Shown: positions 1 to 6,690, numbered from the stretch's first letter. The stretch is 11,915 nucleotides of DNA from an uncultured Alphaproteobacteria bacterium (GCA_913064755.1 CAJYBQ010000058.1:1-11915); one strand, 5' to 3'. Notes: a model not told the origin generated them from the letters alone. Made by a program: numbers and translations.

Positions 1-567
1 CCACAGCGCACCAGATCCCTCCTGCAGCAGGGCCGCACCAGCGTGCCTGCCCCCCTCGCCACGCACCTCCCGTACCCGTGGATCACGGCCCAGGTGCTGT
101 CGCGGCAGGGTCAGAGACTCGCTGACGCCAAGGCCCGCTGCGTGGATGCTCGCCAGCAGGTTGGCCATCCGGCCGGTCTTGTGGGCCGTTGCAACACGGG
201 CCTGGCGCAACAGTGCCGACACGTCGTCCACCGTCAGGACCTTGGGCAGCGGACGGGACAACCGCGGCGAATCCAGAGCCTGTGACGGATCATCGCCGCG
301 CAGCGCATCCTGCACCAGGAAACGGTAGAACGTGCGAATTGTCGAAAGCTTCCGCGCCTGGGTGGACGGCGCAAGGCCTGCCTTCACCATTGCCGCAAGA
401 CAGCCACGCAGGTCGTCGCCGCTTGCCGTGAACAAGCTCACCCCCCGGGGCAGGGCATCGACCACGCCGTCCAGGTCGCGGCGGTAGGCGGCGAGCGTGT
501 TCACCGCCGCGCCCCGCTCCGCCGCCAGCATGTCGAGGAACAGGTCGATCAGACGACGGTTCCGCAC
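1..567 (-). CDS. XerD-like tyrosine recombinase, N-terminal 189 residues, catalytic residues degenerate (partial)
   Basis: The reading frame is open from a GTG at 567 to the window edge (189 codons), so the C-terminal catalytic part is not visible. Residues 1-95 match the Xer SAM-like core-binding domain: LIDLFLDMLAAERGA, NTLAAYRRDL, STQARKLSTIRTFYRFLVQD, then SPRLSRPLPKVLTVDDV. Intact XerD joins chromosome-dimer dif sites together with XerC. Two catalytic positions are changed: the family GLRVSEL motif reads GLGVSES (Arg to Gly147), and RGKGGKER reads RGEGGRHA (Lys to Glu171). The VPLG strand that normally follows is also unrecognisable. The GTG lies one codon after the stop of the upstream 604-aa gene, in the same frame, so translation is probably coupled. 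The next Met, at codon 13, would remove family-conserved residues. The homology is clear, but the protein is probably inactive as a recombinase or is an early pseudogene. Confidence 0.82.
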   Translation of the reverse strand, partial: MRNRRLIDLFLDMLAAERGAAVNTLAAYRRDLDGVVDALPRGVSLFTASGDDLRGCLAAMVKAGLAPSTQARKLSTIRTFYRFLVQDALRGDDPSQALDSPRLSRPLPKVLTVDDVSALLRQARVATAHKTGRMANLLASIHAAGLGVSESLTLPRQHLGRDPRVREVRGEGGRHAGAALLQEGSGALW

Positions 568-570
568 CGG

Positions 571-2385
571 TCAGTCACCGGCGGGCAGGCCGGACTCCGC
601 CTTGCCCGGTCGGGCAGTTTCCGTTTCGATGAGGGCTTCCACGGCAAGCCGCTGTGCCGTTGCCGCCATTCCGGCACGGCGCAGTGATCCAACGACGGTC
701 GCCAGCGTTGCCGGATCCAGCGCACCCGGTCCGACGCTGCCGATCAAGGCCAGGGCGGCCTGGGCGGTTTCGCCCTTGCGTCCCGATCCGCTGGCCAGGA
801 CAAGCTGCCGCCAGAGCGCCGGGTCCGCCGCACGTGCCACCGCCGCATCGGTGTCGTCCGTCGCCTGCAGGGCATTGGTCCAGAGACTCTCGCTGACAGG
901 GCTGCCCACGGCATCCATCAGCAGCAGGATCTGACGCCATTGCCGATCAGCCGCCGCACCGTCCGGATTGGCCGACCGCCAGTTGCCGAGACGACGGTCA
1001 TTCACCGGATCGAGACCGGAAACCTGCGCCAGAGGCAAGGCCGCGATCTGGGCCCGGATGGCGTCACCTTCGCCTGCCGTCGCCCGGCGGCGCAGCAGTT
1101 CCAGCCAGCCGAGCGCCAGGTCACGGTCACCGTTCAGCAGGTGCATGCGGAATGCCACGGGGGCCAGGAAGCCGATATCGGCGGACGGAATCATGTTGGC
1201 GGGGGCCGGGGCGGCCATCGCGGCGGAAAGCGGTGCATCGCCCTGCAACAACGCGGCATCCCACAGGGCCAGCAAGGCCTCGGCGCGGGCCGCGATGCCA
1301 GACGCATTGGCAACGCCGATCGCAGCCTGGCGAAACGGACCGGCGGACAGTTCCGCGTCCGATGCACCCAGGATCAGGCTTACGGCAGCCGTCGGCAAGG
1401 TACCGGCGCGGTTGGCGATCTCACCCGCATCCAGCCTCTGTGGCATGGTCAGGCGCGGCAGCGTGGCCAGTCGCGCGGCAATGGCCGGAGCCGGTGCCCC
1501 CACCGCTCTCAGGGTCGCCTTCGGAGCCTGCCGGAACATGGCGAGTTCCAGCGGCCCGAGTGCACTGGCGTCGTCCAGCGCGACGGCAATCTCGTCCGCC
1601 ACGGCATCGGCCAGTTCATCGCACAGGGCATTGCTGCGACCGGTTTCGTTCAGGCTGGCTCGGGTCAGTTCGGCATCCGGGCGCCGTCCGGCCTGCAGGT
1701 CGCAGAACACGGAAGCACGTTGCCAGAAATCACGACTGCCACCGCGCACCTGGACCGCAACCAGGTCACAGGCACGGCTCACGTCGCCGTTCAGCAACAG
1801 CGCATCGACCAGCGGGCGGCTGAAGGCCGGATCGTTCGGCTCTCCGCTCGCCGCCGCCTCTGCCAGTGCCACGGCGGATTCGGCTTCACCCATGGTGACG
1901 AGGTGCGTCATGCGCTGCCCCAGCAGCGCAGCGCCATCGCTTCCAGCCGGCGGTGTACCGACCGAAAGCAGCAGACGACGCGCCAGGTCCCGGGCGGCGG
2001 GTGACTGAGAGACAAAGGGCATGCGGCCATAGAGGTCGTGCACCACGCCGGCCTGCGACCCGCGCCACAGGTCACTGCCAAGGCCACCGGACGACGCGAT
2101 CAGCAGCCCTGCCGCCGCCTCCCCCGGTGCATCGAGCTGGCGGATCAGGATGCCACCACTGGTGCCCTCCCCCGCGGCGCGATCCGGTGTCGGCGCGGCC
2201 GTCTCCCCCAGCCCCGGCGGCAACAGCGACCGTGGTCCCGTGGACTGTGTCGTGCCCGCGCCGGCTGCGGCTGCGGTACCGACACCGGTCTGGGCCATGG
2301 ACGTCAGCGGCAACAGCACCAGCAAGCTGCCAAGCAGCAGATTCGTCAGCCGGGAAACCATGGCCTTATCGCGGAAAACGCTCAT
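571..2385 (-). CDS. Exported Ala/Leu-rich protein of unknown function (604 aa)
   Basis: This is a long open frame with a Sec signal: hydrophobic residues 15-27 followed by TSMA-Q, with cleavage predicted after Ala31. A low-complexity Ala/Gly/Thr/Pro linker (residues 32-75) precedes a largely alpha-helical body rich in Ala, Leu, Asp and Arg. The body has the look of a helical-repeat scaffold, with three Cys at 206, 228 and 255. I see no catalytic motif. Similar proteins sit between xerD and aroK in other alphaproteobacteria and are annotated as hypothetical or misnamed antifreeze glycopeptide proteins; that is from memory, not from a search. The ATG at 2385 has an AAGG nine bases upstream. The alternative Met9 (2361) gives a tidier signal peptide and avoids the 20-bp overlap with the upstream gene, but lacks a well-spaced ribosome site. 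A periplasmic or envelope location is inferred. Confidence 0.85.
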   Translation of the reverse strand: MSVFRDKAMVSRLTNLLLGSLLVLLPLTSMAQTGVGTAAAAGAGTTQSTGPRSLLPPGLGETAAPTPDRAAGEGTSGGILIRQLDAPGEAAAGLLIASSGGLGSDLWRGSQAGVVHDLYGRMPFVSQSPAARDLARRLLLSVGTPPAGSDGAALLGQRMTHLVTMGEAESAVALAEAAASGEPNDPAFSRPLVDALLLNGDVSRACDLVAVQVRGGSRDFWQRASVFCDLQAGRRPDAELTRASLNETGRSNALCDELADAVADEIAVALDDASALGPLELAMFRQAPKATLRAVGAPAPAIAARLATLPRLTMPQRLDAGEIANRAGTLPTAAVSLILGASDAELSAGPFRQAAIGVANASGIAARAEALLALWDAALLQGDAPLSAAMAAPAPANMIPSADIGFLAPVAFRMHLLNGDRDLALGWLELLRRRATAGEGDAIRAQIAALPLAQVSGLDPVNDRRLGNWRSANPDGAAADRQWRQILLLMDAVGSPVSESLWTNALQATDDTDAAVARAADPALWRQLVLASGSGRKGETAQAALALIGSVGPGALDPATLATVVGSLRRAGMAATAQRLAVEALIETETARPGKAESGLPAGD

Positions 2386-2506
2386 CGGGGACTACCTTGC
2401 GAACTTCGCTCGTGGGGGGCGGAATGTCCCAGGTGGCGACAAACACGGCACCACCGGCACCGAGGACAACAACCAGCAGGAACAGGAAAAGGAACAGACG
2501 TCGCAT
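2366..2506 (-). CDS. Small single-span membrane protein (46 aa)
   Basis: Starting at the ATG at 2506, the product is MRRLFLFLFLLVVVLGAGG, one strongly hydrophobic segment after two arginines. A short charged tail follows, containing WDIPPPTSEVRKV and ending DERFPR. This fits an inner-membrane anchor with a small periplasmic tail, or an uncleaved signal. A WDIP-x-PT...DxRFPR tail is familiar from tiny proteins beside the same long exported protein in other alphaproteobacteria (recollection, not searched). It ends 20 bp inside the start of that gene, so the two are probably co-translated and may work together. A longer form from a GTG at 2557 adds 17 residues of non-membrane character and is less likely. 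No clear Shine-Dalgarno precedes the ATG. Function is unknown. Confidence 0.72.
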   Translation of the reverse strand: MRRLFLFLFLLVVVLGAGGAVFVATWDIPPPTSEVRKVVPDERFPR

Positions 2507-2564
2507 GGTGCCGTGGGGTACTCCGGTGGGGTGAGGTGTCAGTGTCAGGCGAGTCACCCGACAC

Positions 2565-2602
2565 CCTATAGAGCTTGACGGACGGTGTCGGCAGTGTATC
2601 GA
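2565..2602. promoter_or_regulatory. Candidate divergent promoter region between the aroK operon and the minus-strand operon
   Basis: The 170-bp spacer between the small membrane protein gene (ends 2506) and the aroK start (2677) must carry promoters for both directions. On the plus strand, TTGACG (2575-2580) is followed 16 bases later by TATCGA (2597-2602), which has a good -35 and a poor -10. On the minus strand, TATAGG (2570-2565) could be a -10, with only a weak CTGCCG 18 bases upstream. Nothing else is recognisable in the spacer. Both assignments are weak. Confidence 0.28.
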
Positions 2603-2676
2603 CGGGGTAACAGGCTTTCAATTGGCTGCGACCGACATGCGGACGCAGCCTGCGGCAGAAAAGGCACGGCATTCCA

Positions 2677-3342
2677 ATGGCAGGGGAGACGACGCACGGC
2701 GTCATGGCAGAAGGTTTCGGCGGATCGACCGATCAAAAGCCCGGCGACCCGCTTCCCGATGACCAGCCGGACACCGGGGCCGTCACCGGAGACAGGTCCG
2801 CCGACGACCGGTCGCTGGTGCTCGTGGGTCTGATGGGCGCGGGCAAGAGCACCGTCGGGCGTCGTCTGGCCCAGCGGCTGAACCTGCGGTTCGTCGATGC
2901 CGATGACGAGATCGAGGCCGCGGCGGGCATGACGATTCCGGAAATCTTCGATGTCTACGGCGAGGCCCACTTCCGCGATGGCGAACGTCGCGTGCTGCAA
3001 CGGCTGCTTTCCGAACCCCGCCAGGTGATCGCCACCGGTGGCGGTGCGTTCATGAACGACGAAACCCGTCAGCTGATCGCCAGGGAGGCCACGTCGGTGT
3101 GGCTGAAGGCCGACCTGGAGACGCTGGTCCGGCGTTGTGCCAAGCGCACGGACCGACCGCTGTTGCAGGGCGGTGCGCCGCGCGACATCCTTTCCGACCT
3201 GATGGCACGGCGATACCCGGTCTACGCCCAGGCAGACCTGGCCGTTGAAAGCGGCGGTGATACGCATGATGTGGTGGTGGACCGGATCGTCAGCGCACTC
3301 GGCGTGAAACCACAATCGACGGAGGCCGCGGCCCGACAATGA
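2677..3342 (+). CDS. aroK: Shikimate kinase
   Basis: Cytoplasmic enzyme that phosphorylates shikimate to shikimate 3-phosphate with ATP, the fifth step of the shikimate pathway. The Walker A motif GLMGAGKST is at residues 51-59. The shikimate-binding Asp lies in DADDEIE (about 74-80), and FRDGE (99-103) supplies the substrate Arg. ATGGG (119-123) is the conserved glycine loop, RTDRPLL (157-163) is the lid, and ARRYPVY (177-183) supplies the C-terminal Arg. The first 45 residues are a Gly/Asp/Pro-rich extension not needed by the family, whose usual length is about 170-200. Met10 (2704) is a possible alternative start, and neither start has an ideal ribosome site. The stop overlaps the aroB start (ATGA, 4 nt), indicating translational coupling. 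Confidence 0.96.
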   Translation: MAGETTHGVMAEGFGGSTDQKPGDPLPDDQPDTGAVTGDRSADDRSLVLVGLMGAGKSTVGRRLAQRLNLRFVDADDEIEAAAGMTIPEIFDVYGEAHFRDGERRVLQRLLSEPRQVIATGGGAFMNDETRQLIAREATSVWLKADLETLVRRCAKRTDRPLLQGGAPRDILSDLMARRYPVYAQADLAVESGGDTHDVVVDRIVSALGVKPQSTEAAARQ

Positions 3343-4445
3343 CTCGCACCGTGAAGGTCGCCCTCGCCGACCGGTCATATGACATCCTGATCGGCACCGG
3401 CCTGCTGGCCCGGGCCGGTCACCACATCGCCCCGTTGCTGCGCCGACCGAAGCTGGCCATCGTCACCGACGAAACCGTCGCGCAGGTCCAGTTGCCGACA
3501 TTCCTCGCGGCCTGCGAAGCCGAGGGGATTGCCTGCGAGACCCTGGTCCTGCCCGCCGGCGAGGCCACCAAGAACTTCACCCAGCTGGAACGCGTGACCC
3601 GCTGGCTGATCACGCAGCAGGTCGGCCGCGATGACATGGTGGTCGCCCTCGGCGGCGGCGTGATCGGTGACCTGACAGGCTTCGCCGCCGCGATCCTGCG
3701 ACGCGGAACCGGCTTCATCCAGGTTCCGACGACACTGCTGGCGCAGGTCGACAGTTCCGTCGGCGGCAAGACGGCGATCAATACGCCCGAGGGCAAGAAC
3801 CTGGTCGGTGCCTTCCACCAGCCCGCGCTGGTGCTGGCCGACACGGACGTGCTGGATACCCTGCCGCCGCGCGAGGTGCTGGCCGGGTACGCCGAGATCG
3901 TGAAATACGGCCTGCTGGGCGACCGGCCGTTCTTCGAATGGCTGGAACAGCACGGTGCCAGGGTCATCGCGGGCGACAGCGATGCACGGGCGGAGGCCGT
4001 GGCCCGCAGTTGCCAGGCCAAGGCCGACATCGTTGCCGCCGACGAGCGTGAGAATGACCAGCGCGCCCTGCTCAACCTGGGGCACACCTTCGGCCACGCG
4101 CTGGAGGCGGAAGGCGGCTATGACGGTCGCCTGCTGCATGGTGAGGCGGTGGCCATCGGCATGGTGCAGGCCCTGGGTTTCTCTGTTCGCCTCGGCCTTT
4201 GTCCGGGCCAGGACGCGGAGCGGGCCCGACGCCACCTGGCCCAGGTGGGACTGCCCGTCAGCCCGGCCGACCGTGGCCTGGGGGAGGTTCCGGCCGAACG
4301 CCTGGTCGCCCACATGGCGCAGGACAAGAAAGTCCGCGACGGACGCCTCACCTTCGTGCTCGCCAGGGGTATTGGCGAGGCCTTCGTTACGCGGGACATT
4401 CGTTCCGATGAACTTGTTTCATTCCTGAAGACGGAAACCAGCTGA
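3339..4445 (+). CDS. aroB: 3-dehydroquinate synthase
   Basis: NAD- and metal-dependent cyclisation of DAHP to 3-dehydroquinate, the second step of the shikimate pathway, in the cytoplasm. At 368 aa it has the full family length. The NAD-binding glycine loop is ALGGGVIGDLTGF (residues 103-115). It is followed by the phosphate and substrate stretch VPTTLLAQVDSSVGGKTAIN (129-148). Expected metal ligands are Glu186 in AGYAEIVKYG, His249 in NLGHTFGHALE and His267 in LLHGEA. LPAGEATK (71-78) is the early conserved loop. It lies directly behind aroK with a 4-nt overlap, and its own stop shares one base with the next start. The aroK-aroB pairing is standard in proteobacteria. No motif is missing. Confidence 0.97.
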   Translation: MTRTVKVALADRSYDILIGTGLLARAGHHIAPLLRRPKLAIVTDETVAQVQLPTFLAACEAEGIACETLVLPAGEATKNFTQLERVTRWLITQQVGRDDMVVALGGGVIGDLTGFAAAILRRGTGFIQVPTTLLAQVDSSVGGKTAINTPEGKNLVGAFHQPALVLADTDVLDTLPPREVLAGYAEIVKYGLLGDRPFFEWLEQHGARVIAGDSDARAEAVARSCQAKADIVAADERENDQRALLNLGHTFGHALEAEGGYDGRLLHGEAVAIGMVQALGFSVRLGLCPGQDAERARRHLAQVGLPVSPADRGLGEVPAERLVAHMAQDKKVRDGRLTFVLARGIGEAFVTRDIRSDELVSFLKTETS

Positions 4446-5737
4446 TGCAGACCCCCGGTGCCGAAGTCATGAGCCTCGACTGGAGCCTGATACTTTCGAT
4501 CGCGGCCATCGTGCTGCTGTTGCTGATGTCCGCTTTCTTTTCCGGCTCCGAGACGGCACTGACCGCGGCATCGCGCGCCCGGATGCACCACATGGAACGG
4601 CTGGGCAACAAGAAGGCGCACCTGGTCAACCGCCTGACGGAAGACAAGGAACGGCTGATCGGATCGATCCTGCTGGGCAACAACCTGGTCAACATCCTGG
4701 CCTCGGCACTGGCGACCAGCGTGCTGATCGCGCTCGTCGGCGATGCGGCGGTCGCCATCGCCACGGTGATGATGACCCTGCTGGTCCTGATCTTTGCCGA
4801 GGTCCTGCCCAAGACCTACGCCATTCGCAACCCGGACCGCTTTGCGCTTGCCGTGTCGCCGATCATCGGCTTCCTGGTCCGCGCCCTGTCACCCGCGGTG
4901 ATCGCGGTGGAGGCGATCGTGCGCCTGGCCCTGCGCATCCTGGGGGCAGGTCGCAGCAAGGACGAGACGATGGATGTCGCCGACGAGCTCCGCGGCCAGA
5001 TCGAATTGCATCACCGCGAAGGCGGCGTGCGCAAGACGGCCAAGGACATGCTCGGGTCGATCCTGGAACTGGACGACGTGTTCGTGTCGGAAATCATGAT
5101 GCACCGTCGCCGGGTCAAGACGCTGAACATCGACGAACCGGCCGAGGCCATCGTCGGCGCGGCGCTGGACAGCAATTTCACCCGCATTCCCCTGTGGCGG
5201 GACGACCAGGAGAACATCGTCGGCGTGCTGCATGCCAAGGACCTGGCCCGCGCGCTGGCCCGCAACAACGGCGAAGCGGCGACCCTGGACATCAATGCCG
5301 TCGCCCGGGAACCCTGGTTCGTGCCCGAGACCACGTCCCTGCGTGAGCAGCTGAACGCATTCCGACGTCGCCGTGCGCACTTTGCCCTGGTCGTGGACGA
5401 ATACGGTGCGCTGAAGGGCATCGTGACGCTGGAGGACATCCTGGAGGAGATCGTCGGCGACATTTCCGACGAACATGACGCGGTGACTGCCGGCGTCCGC
5501 CCCCTGCCCGACGGATCCTACGAGGTGGAGGGGTCGGTGACGATCCACGAACTCAACCGGCGCTTCGACTGGAACCTGCCCGCTGAGGAGGCATCTACCA
5601 TCGCCGGGCTGGTGATCTCCGGGGCCCATTGCCTGCCGGACATCGGCCATGTGTTCCGGTTCCATGACTTCACCTTCGAGATCCTGGAGCGCCGCCGCCA
5701 CCGCATCAACCGCCTGAAGATCACGCCGCCGGAGTGA
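4445..5737 (+). CDS. CNNM/CorC-family (HlyC/CorC) transmembrane protein with CBS pair
   Basis: The domain order is that of the CNNM/CorC family, implicated in Mg2+ (or cobalt) efflux. A DUF21 membrane domain spans residues about 12-190 and carries the SGSETA motif (33-38) and LLGNNLVNILASALAT (77-92). Membrane segments lie near 15-32, 83-98, 102-120 and 135-165, and EVLPKTYA (119-126) follows the third. Two CBS domains follow (about 212-270 and 285-342), the second with VVDEYGALKGIVTLEDILEE. A C-terminal CorC/HlyC transporter-associated domain spans about 350-428. At 430 aa it has typical length. The ATG at 4445 overlaps the aroB stop (TGATG), with GGAAA ten bases upstream; Met9 (4469) is an alternative. 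Linkage to aroKB is common in alphaproteobacteria with no known metabolic reason. The old haemolysin label should not be taken as function. Confidence 0.93.
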   Translation: MQTPGAEVMSLDWSLILSIAAIVLLLLMSAFFSGSETALTAASRARMHHMERLGNKKAHLVNRLTEDKERLIGSILLGNNLVNILASALATSVLIALVGDAAVAIATVMMTLLVLIFAEVLPKTYAIRNPDRFALAVSPIIGFLVRALSPAVIAVEAIVRLALRILGAGRSKDETMDVADELRGQIELHHREGGVRKTAKDMLGSILELDDVFVSEIMMHRRRVKTLNIDEPAEAIVGAALDSNFTRIPLWRDDQENIVGVLHAKDLARALARNNGEAATLDINAVAREPWFVPETTSLREQLNAFRRRRAHFALVVDEYGALKGIVTLEDILEEIVGDISDEHDAVTAGVRPLPDGSYEVEGSVTIHELNRRFDWNLPAEEASTIAGLVISGAHCLPDIGHVFRFHDFTFEILERRRHRINRLKITPPE

Positions 5738-5830
5738 TCCGTCTTCCATGACGGCCCGGTGCGCGGCAAGCAACGGGTCGACCAAGGATCACGCTTTCTC
5801 CGCTGGAAGCCGGTGGACTGCGGGCATCGA

Positions 5831-5854
5831 CCGTGGTCGGCACCGCGACCGAGG
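5831..5854. terminator. Possible hairpin between convergent CorC and RfaH-like genes
   Basis: The spacer 5738-5864 separates two converging genes. Within it, CCGTGGTCG and CGACCGAGG flank a 6-base loop: seven Watson-Crick pairs, one G-T wobble and one mismatch. No T-tract follows on either strand, so it is at best a weak bidirectional or Rho-assisted terminator. The rest of the spacer shows nothing else. Confidence 0.25.
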
Positions 5855-5864
5855 GCACCCCGGT

Positions 5865-6377
5865 TCAGGCGACGCGCAGGTTGTCCGGTGTCACGGTCAC
5901 CCGGGTGGTCCGGCCGAGAATGTCGAGCAGGACCCAGACGCGCTGATCCGCGTCGACATGTTCCACCCGACCGATGAATTCGGCAAATGCACCGCCGGTC
6001 ATCACGACCTCGTCCCCCGCCTTGACGGTGACTTCGGGCCGCAGGTTGCCATCGGCGTCGCAGCGCGCCATCAAGCCGTCCACCAGGCCGTCGGGCAGTG
6101 GTGAAGGTCGGCTGCCGAAGCTGACCAGCCGGGTGACGCCCTGCGTGCCGTTGATCGAGGACCAGCCGCCGTCCGCCGCATCCACCGCCACGAACAGGTA
6201 ACCGGGGAACAGCGGTTGCGTGCGGTTGGCAAATCGGGTGTCGCGACGCACCGTCTCCCGGTGCATGGGCAGGAAGGTGCGGAAGCCCTGGCGTTCCAGG
6301 TTGCGCACGGCGATGCGCGCGCAATTGGGTTTCAATTGCGCCAGGAACCAGATCACGCCTGCTTCTACATCGGCCAT
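5865..6377 (-). CDS. RfaH-like specialised NusG paralogue (transcription antitermination factor)
   Basis: This 170-aa protein has an NGN domain (about 8-105: WFLAQLKPN, ERQGFRTFLP, PLFPGYLFV at 55-63, INGTQGV at 75-81) and a C-terminal KOW domain (about 118-168: AGDEVVMTGGAF, then VWVLLDILGRTTRVTV). The short length, the gene position away from secE/rplK, and the NGN sequence point to an operon-specific paralogue (RfaH, UpxY or LoaP type) rather than housekeeping NusG. Such factors ride on RNA polymerase through long polysaccharide operons and suppress Rho-dependent or intrinsic termination. The gene is divergent from a polysaccharide operon whose leader carries an ops-like sequence, making that operon the obvious target. 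The ATG at 6377 is preceded only by a weak GAAAG. The gene name rfaH is withheld because orthology to the enterobacterial protein is not shown. Confidence 0.9.
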   Translation of the reverse strand: MADVEAGVIWFLAQLKPNCARIAVRNLERQGFRTFLPMHRETVRRDTRFANRTQPLFPGYLFVAVDAADGGWSSINGTQGVTRLVSFGSRPSPLPDGLVDGLMARCDADGNLRPEVTVKAGDEVVMTGGAFAEFIGRVEHVDADQRVWVLLDILGRTTRVTVTPDNLRVA

Positions 6378-6454
6378 GGAACAGCTTTCGGGATATTGTT
6401 TCGCTCAAGTTTGAACATGGCATCTGTCGTGCCGGATGTGTAGTCCCAAGGTCA

Positions 6455-6488
6455 ATAAAACTGCGGCATCGCGCAATTTTATCGCAGT
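6455..6488. repeat. Two interleaved inverted repeats (pseudoknot topology)
   Basis: ATAAAA (6455-6460) is complementary to TTTTAT (6477-6482). CTGCG (6461-6465) is complementary to CGCAG (6483-6487), extendable by one base pair if A6460 is used here. The order arm1, arm2, arm1-prime, arm2-prime is that of an H-type pseudoknot if transcribed. As DNA it gives two mutually exclusive hairpins. It lies 78 bp before the RfaH-like start, so it could sit in that gene's leader or at its promoter. Confidence 0.4.
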
Positions 6489-6511
6489 GCAGCATTCCGG
6501 GTGGTTGGCCC

Positions 6512-6540
6512 TTGCAACATGCCTTTTGCTCAATTATGAA
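6512..6540 (+). promoter_or_regulatory. Candidate sigma70 promoter for the polysaccharide operon
   Basis: TTGCAA (6512-6517) and TATGAA (6535-6540) are separated by exactly 17 bases, with four of six consensus matches in each hexamer. The region is AT-richer than its surroundings. Transcription would begin near 6547, giving a leader of about 144 bases before the MarR-type gene. That leader would contain all three palindromes and the ops-like sequence. Confidence 0.45.
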
Positions 6541-6567
6541 CACCCGCATGGTCAGCTTCGATTCGCA

Positions 6568-6637
6568 GACCCTAGGTCATTCGTGGCCACAGGTATCATA
6601 CCCGGCACCACCAGCGCACCGCAGTGCGGTCTGGTGC
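6568..6637. repeat. Cluster of three short palindromes, the last nested in a longer hairpin
   Basis: The palindromes are GACCCTAGGTC (6568-6578, arms of 4), GGTATCATACC (6592-6602, arms of 5) and ACCGCAGTGCGGT (6618-6630, arms of 6 around one G). The last is enclosed by GCACCA (6605-6610) and TGGTGC (6632-6637), so 6605-6637 can fold as a nested stem. Spacing between centres is 24 and 27 bases. They may be operator sites for the adjacent MarR-type repressor or RNA structure just upstream of the ops-like site. Confidence 0.4.
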
Positions 6638-6646
6638 GGTAGCAAT
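6635..6646 (+). promoter_or_regulatory. ops-like element (putative RfaH-paralogue recruitment site)
   Basis: The plus strand reads TGCGGTAGCAAT. Eight consecutive bases, GCGGTAGC (6636-6643), equal positions 2-9 of the enterobacterial ops sequence GGCGGTAGCGTG. The conserved GGTAG core is intact, and GC/GC can pair around GGTA as in the ops non-template hairpin. It lies in the predicted operon leader, 45 bases before the first gene. An equally good 8-base chance match (GGCGGTAG, 480-487) occurs inside the xerD-like gene, so sequence alone is not proof. Confidence 0.42.
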
Positions 6647-6690
6647 GGTGATTCCCGTCACCCTGCCGCGGGACGCCCAATTCAGCACTG

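Larger units (their letters stand above)
6378..6690. other. 313-bp divergent control region between RfaH-like gene and MarR/polysaccharide operon
   Basis: No convincing gene lies here. The left two thirds are visibly richer in A and T than the surrounding coding DNA. From left to right I see interleaved inverted repeats (6455-6488), a sigma70-like promoter (6512-6540), three short palindromes centred near 6573, 6597 and 6624, and an ops-like sequence (6635-6646). The spacer must drive both the minus-strand antiterminator and the plus-strand operon. I could not assign a convincing minus-strand promoter. Confidence 0.6.

Noticed and set aside
480..487. Second ops-like 8-mer GGCGGTAG on the plus strand
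   Set aside because: It lies antisense within Ala-Ala-Tyr-Arg-Arg codons of the xerD-like gene, with no plus-strand transcript expected. Kept only as a measure of how often such matches arise by chance.
940..2008. Long plus-strand open frames (over 340 codons) opposite the 604-aa exported protein
   Set aside because: They are Arg/Pro/Gln-rich translations typical of antisense frames in GC-rich DNA. The minus-strand frame has a signal peptide, a ribosome site and operon context.
3375..4313. 312-codon minus-strand frame opposite aroB
   Set aside because: It is a shadow of aroB, which has every catalytic motif intact. The antisense product is Gln/His/Gly-rich with no recognisable domain.
5736..5793. 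GTGATCC ... GGATCAC inverted repeat after the CorC-type gene
   Set aside because: The 7-bp arms are separated by 44 bases with no T-tract, so it is not a credible terminator.
6436..6642. 68-codon open frame on the plus strand in the divergent control region
   Set aside because: There is no ribosome site, it runs through the putative promoter and palindromes, and the composition does not look like the surrounding genes. Best read as non-coding.
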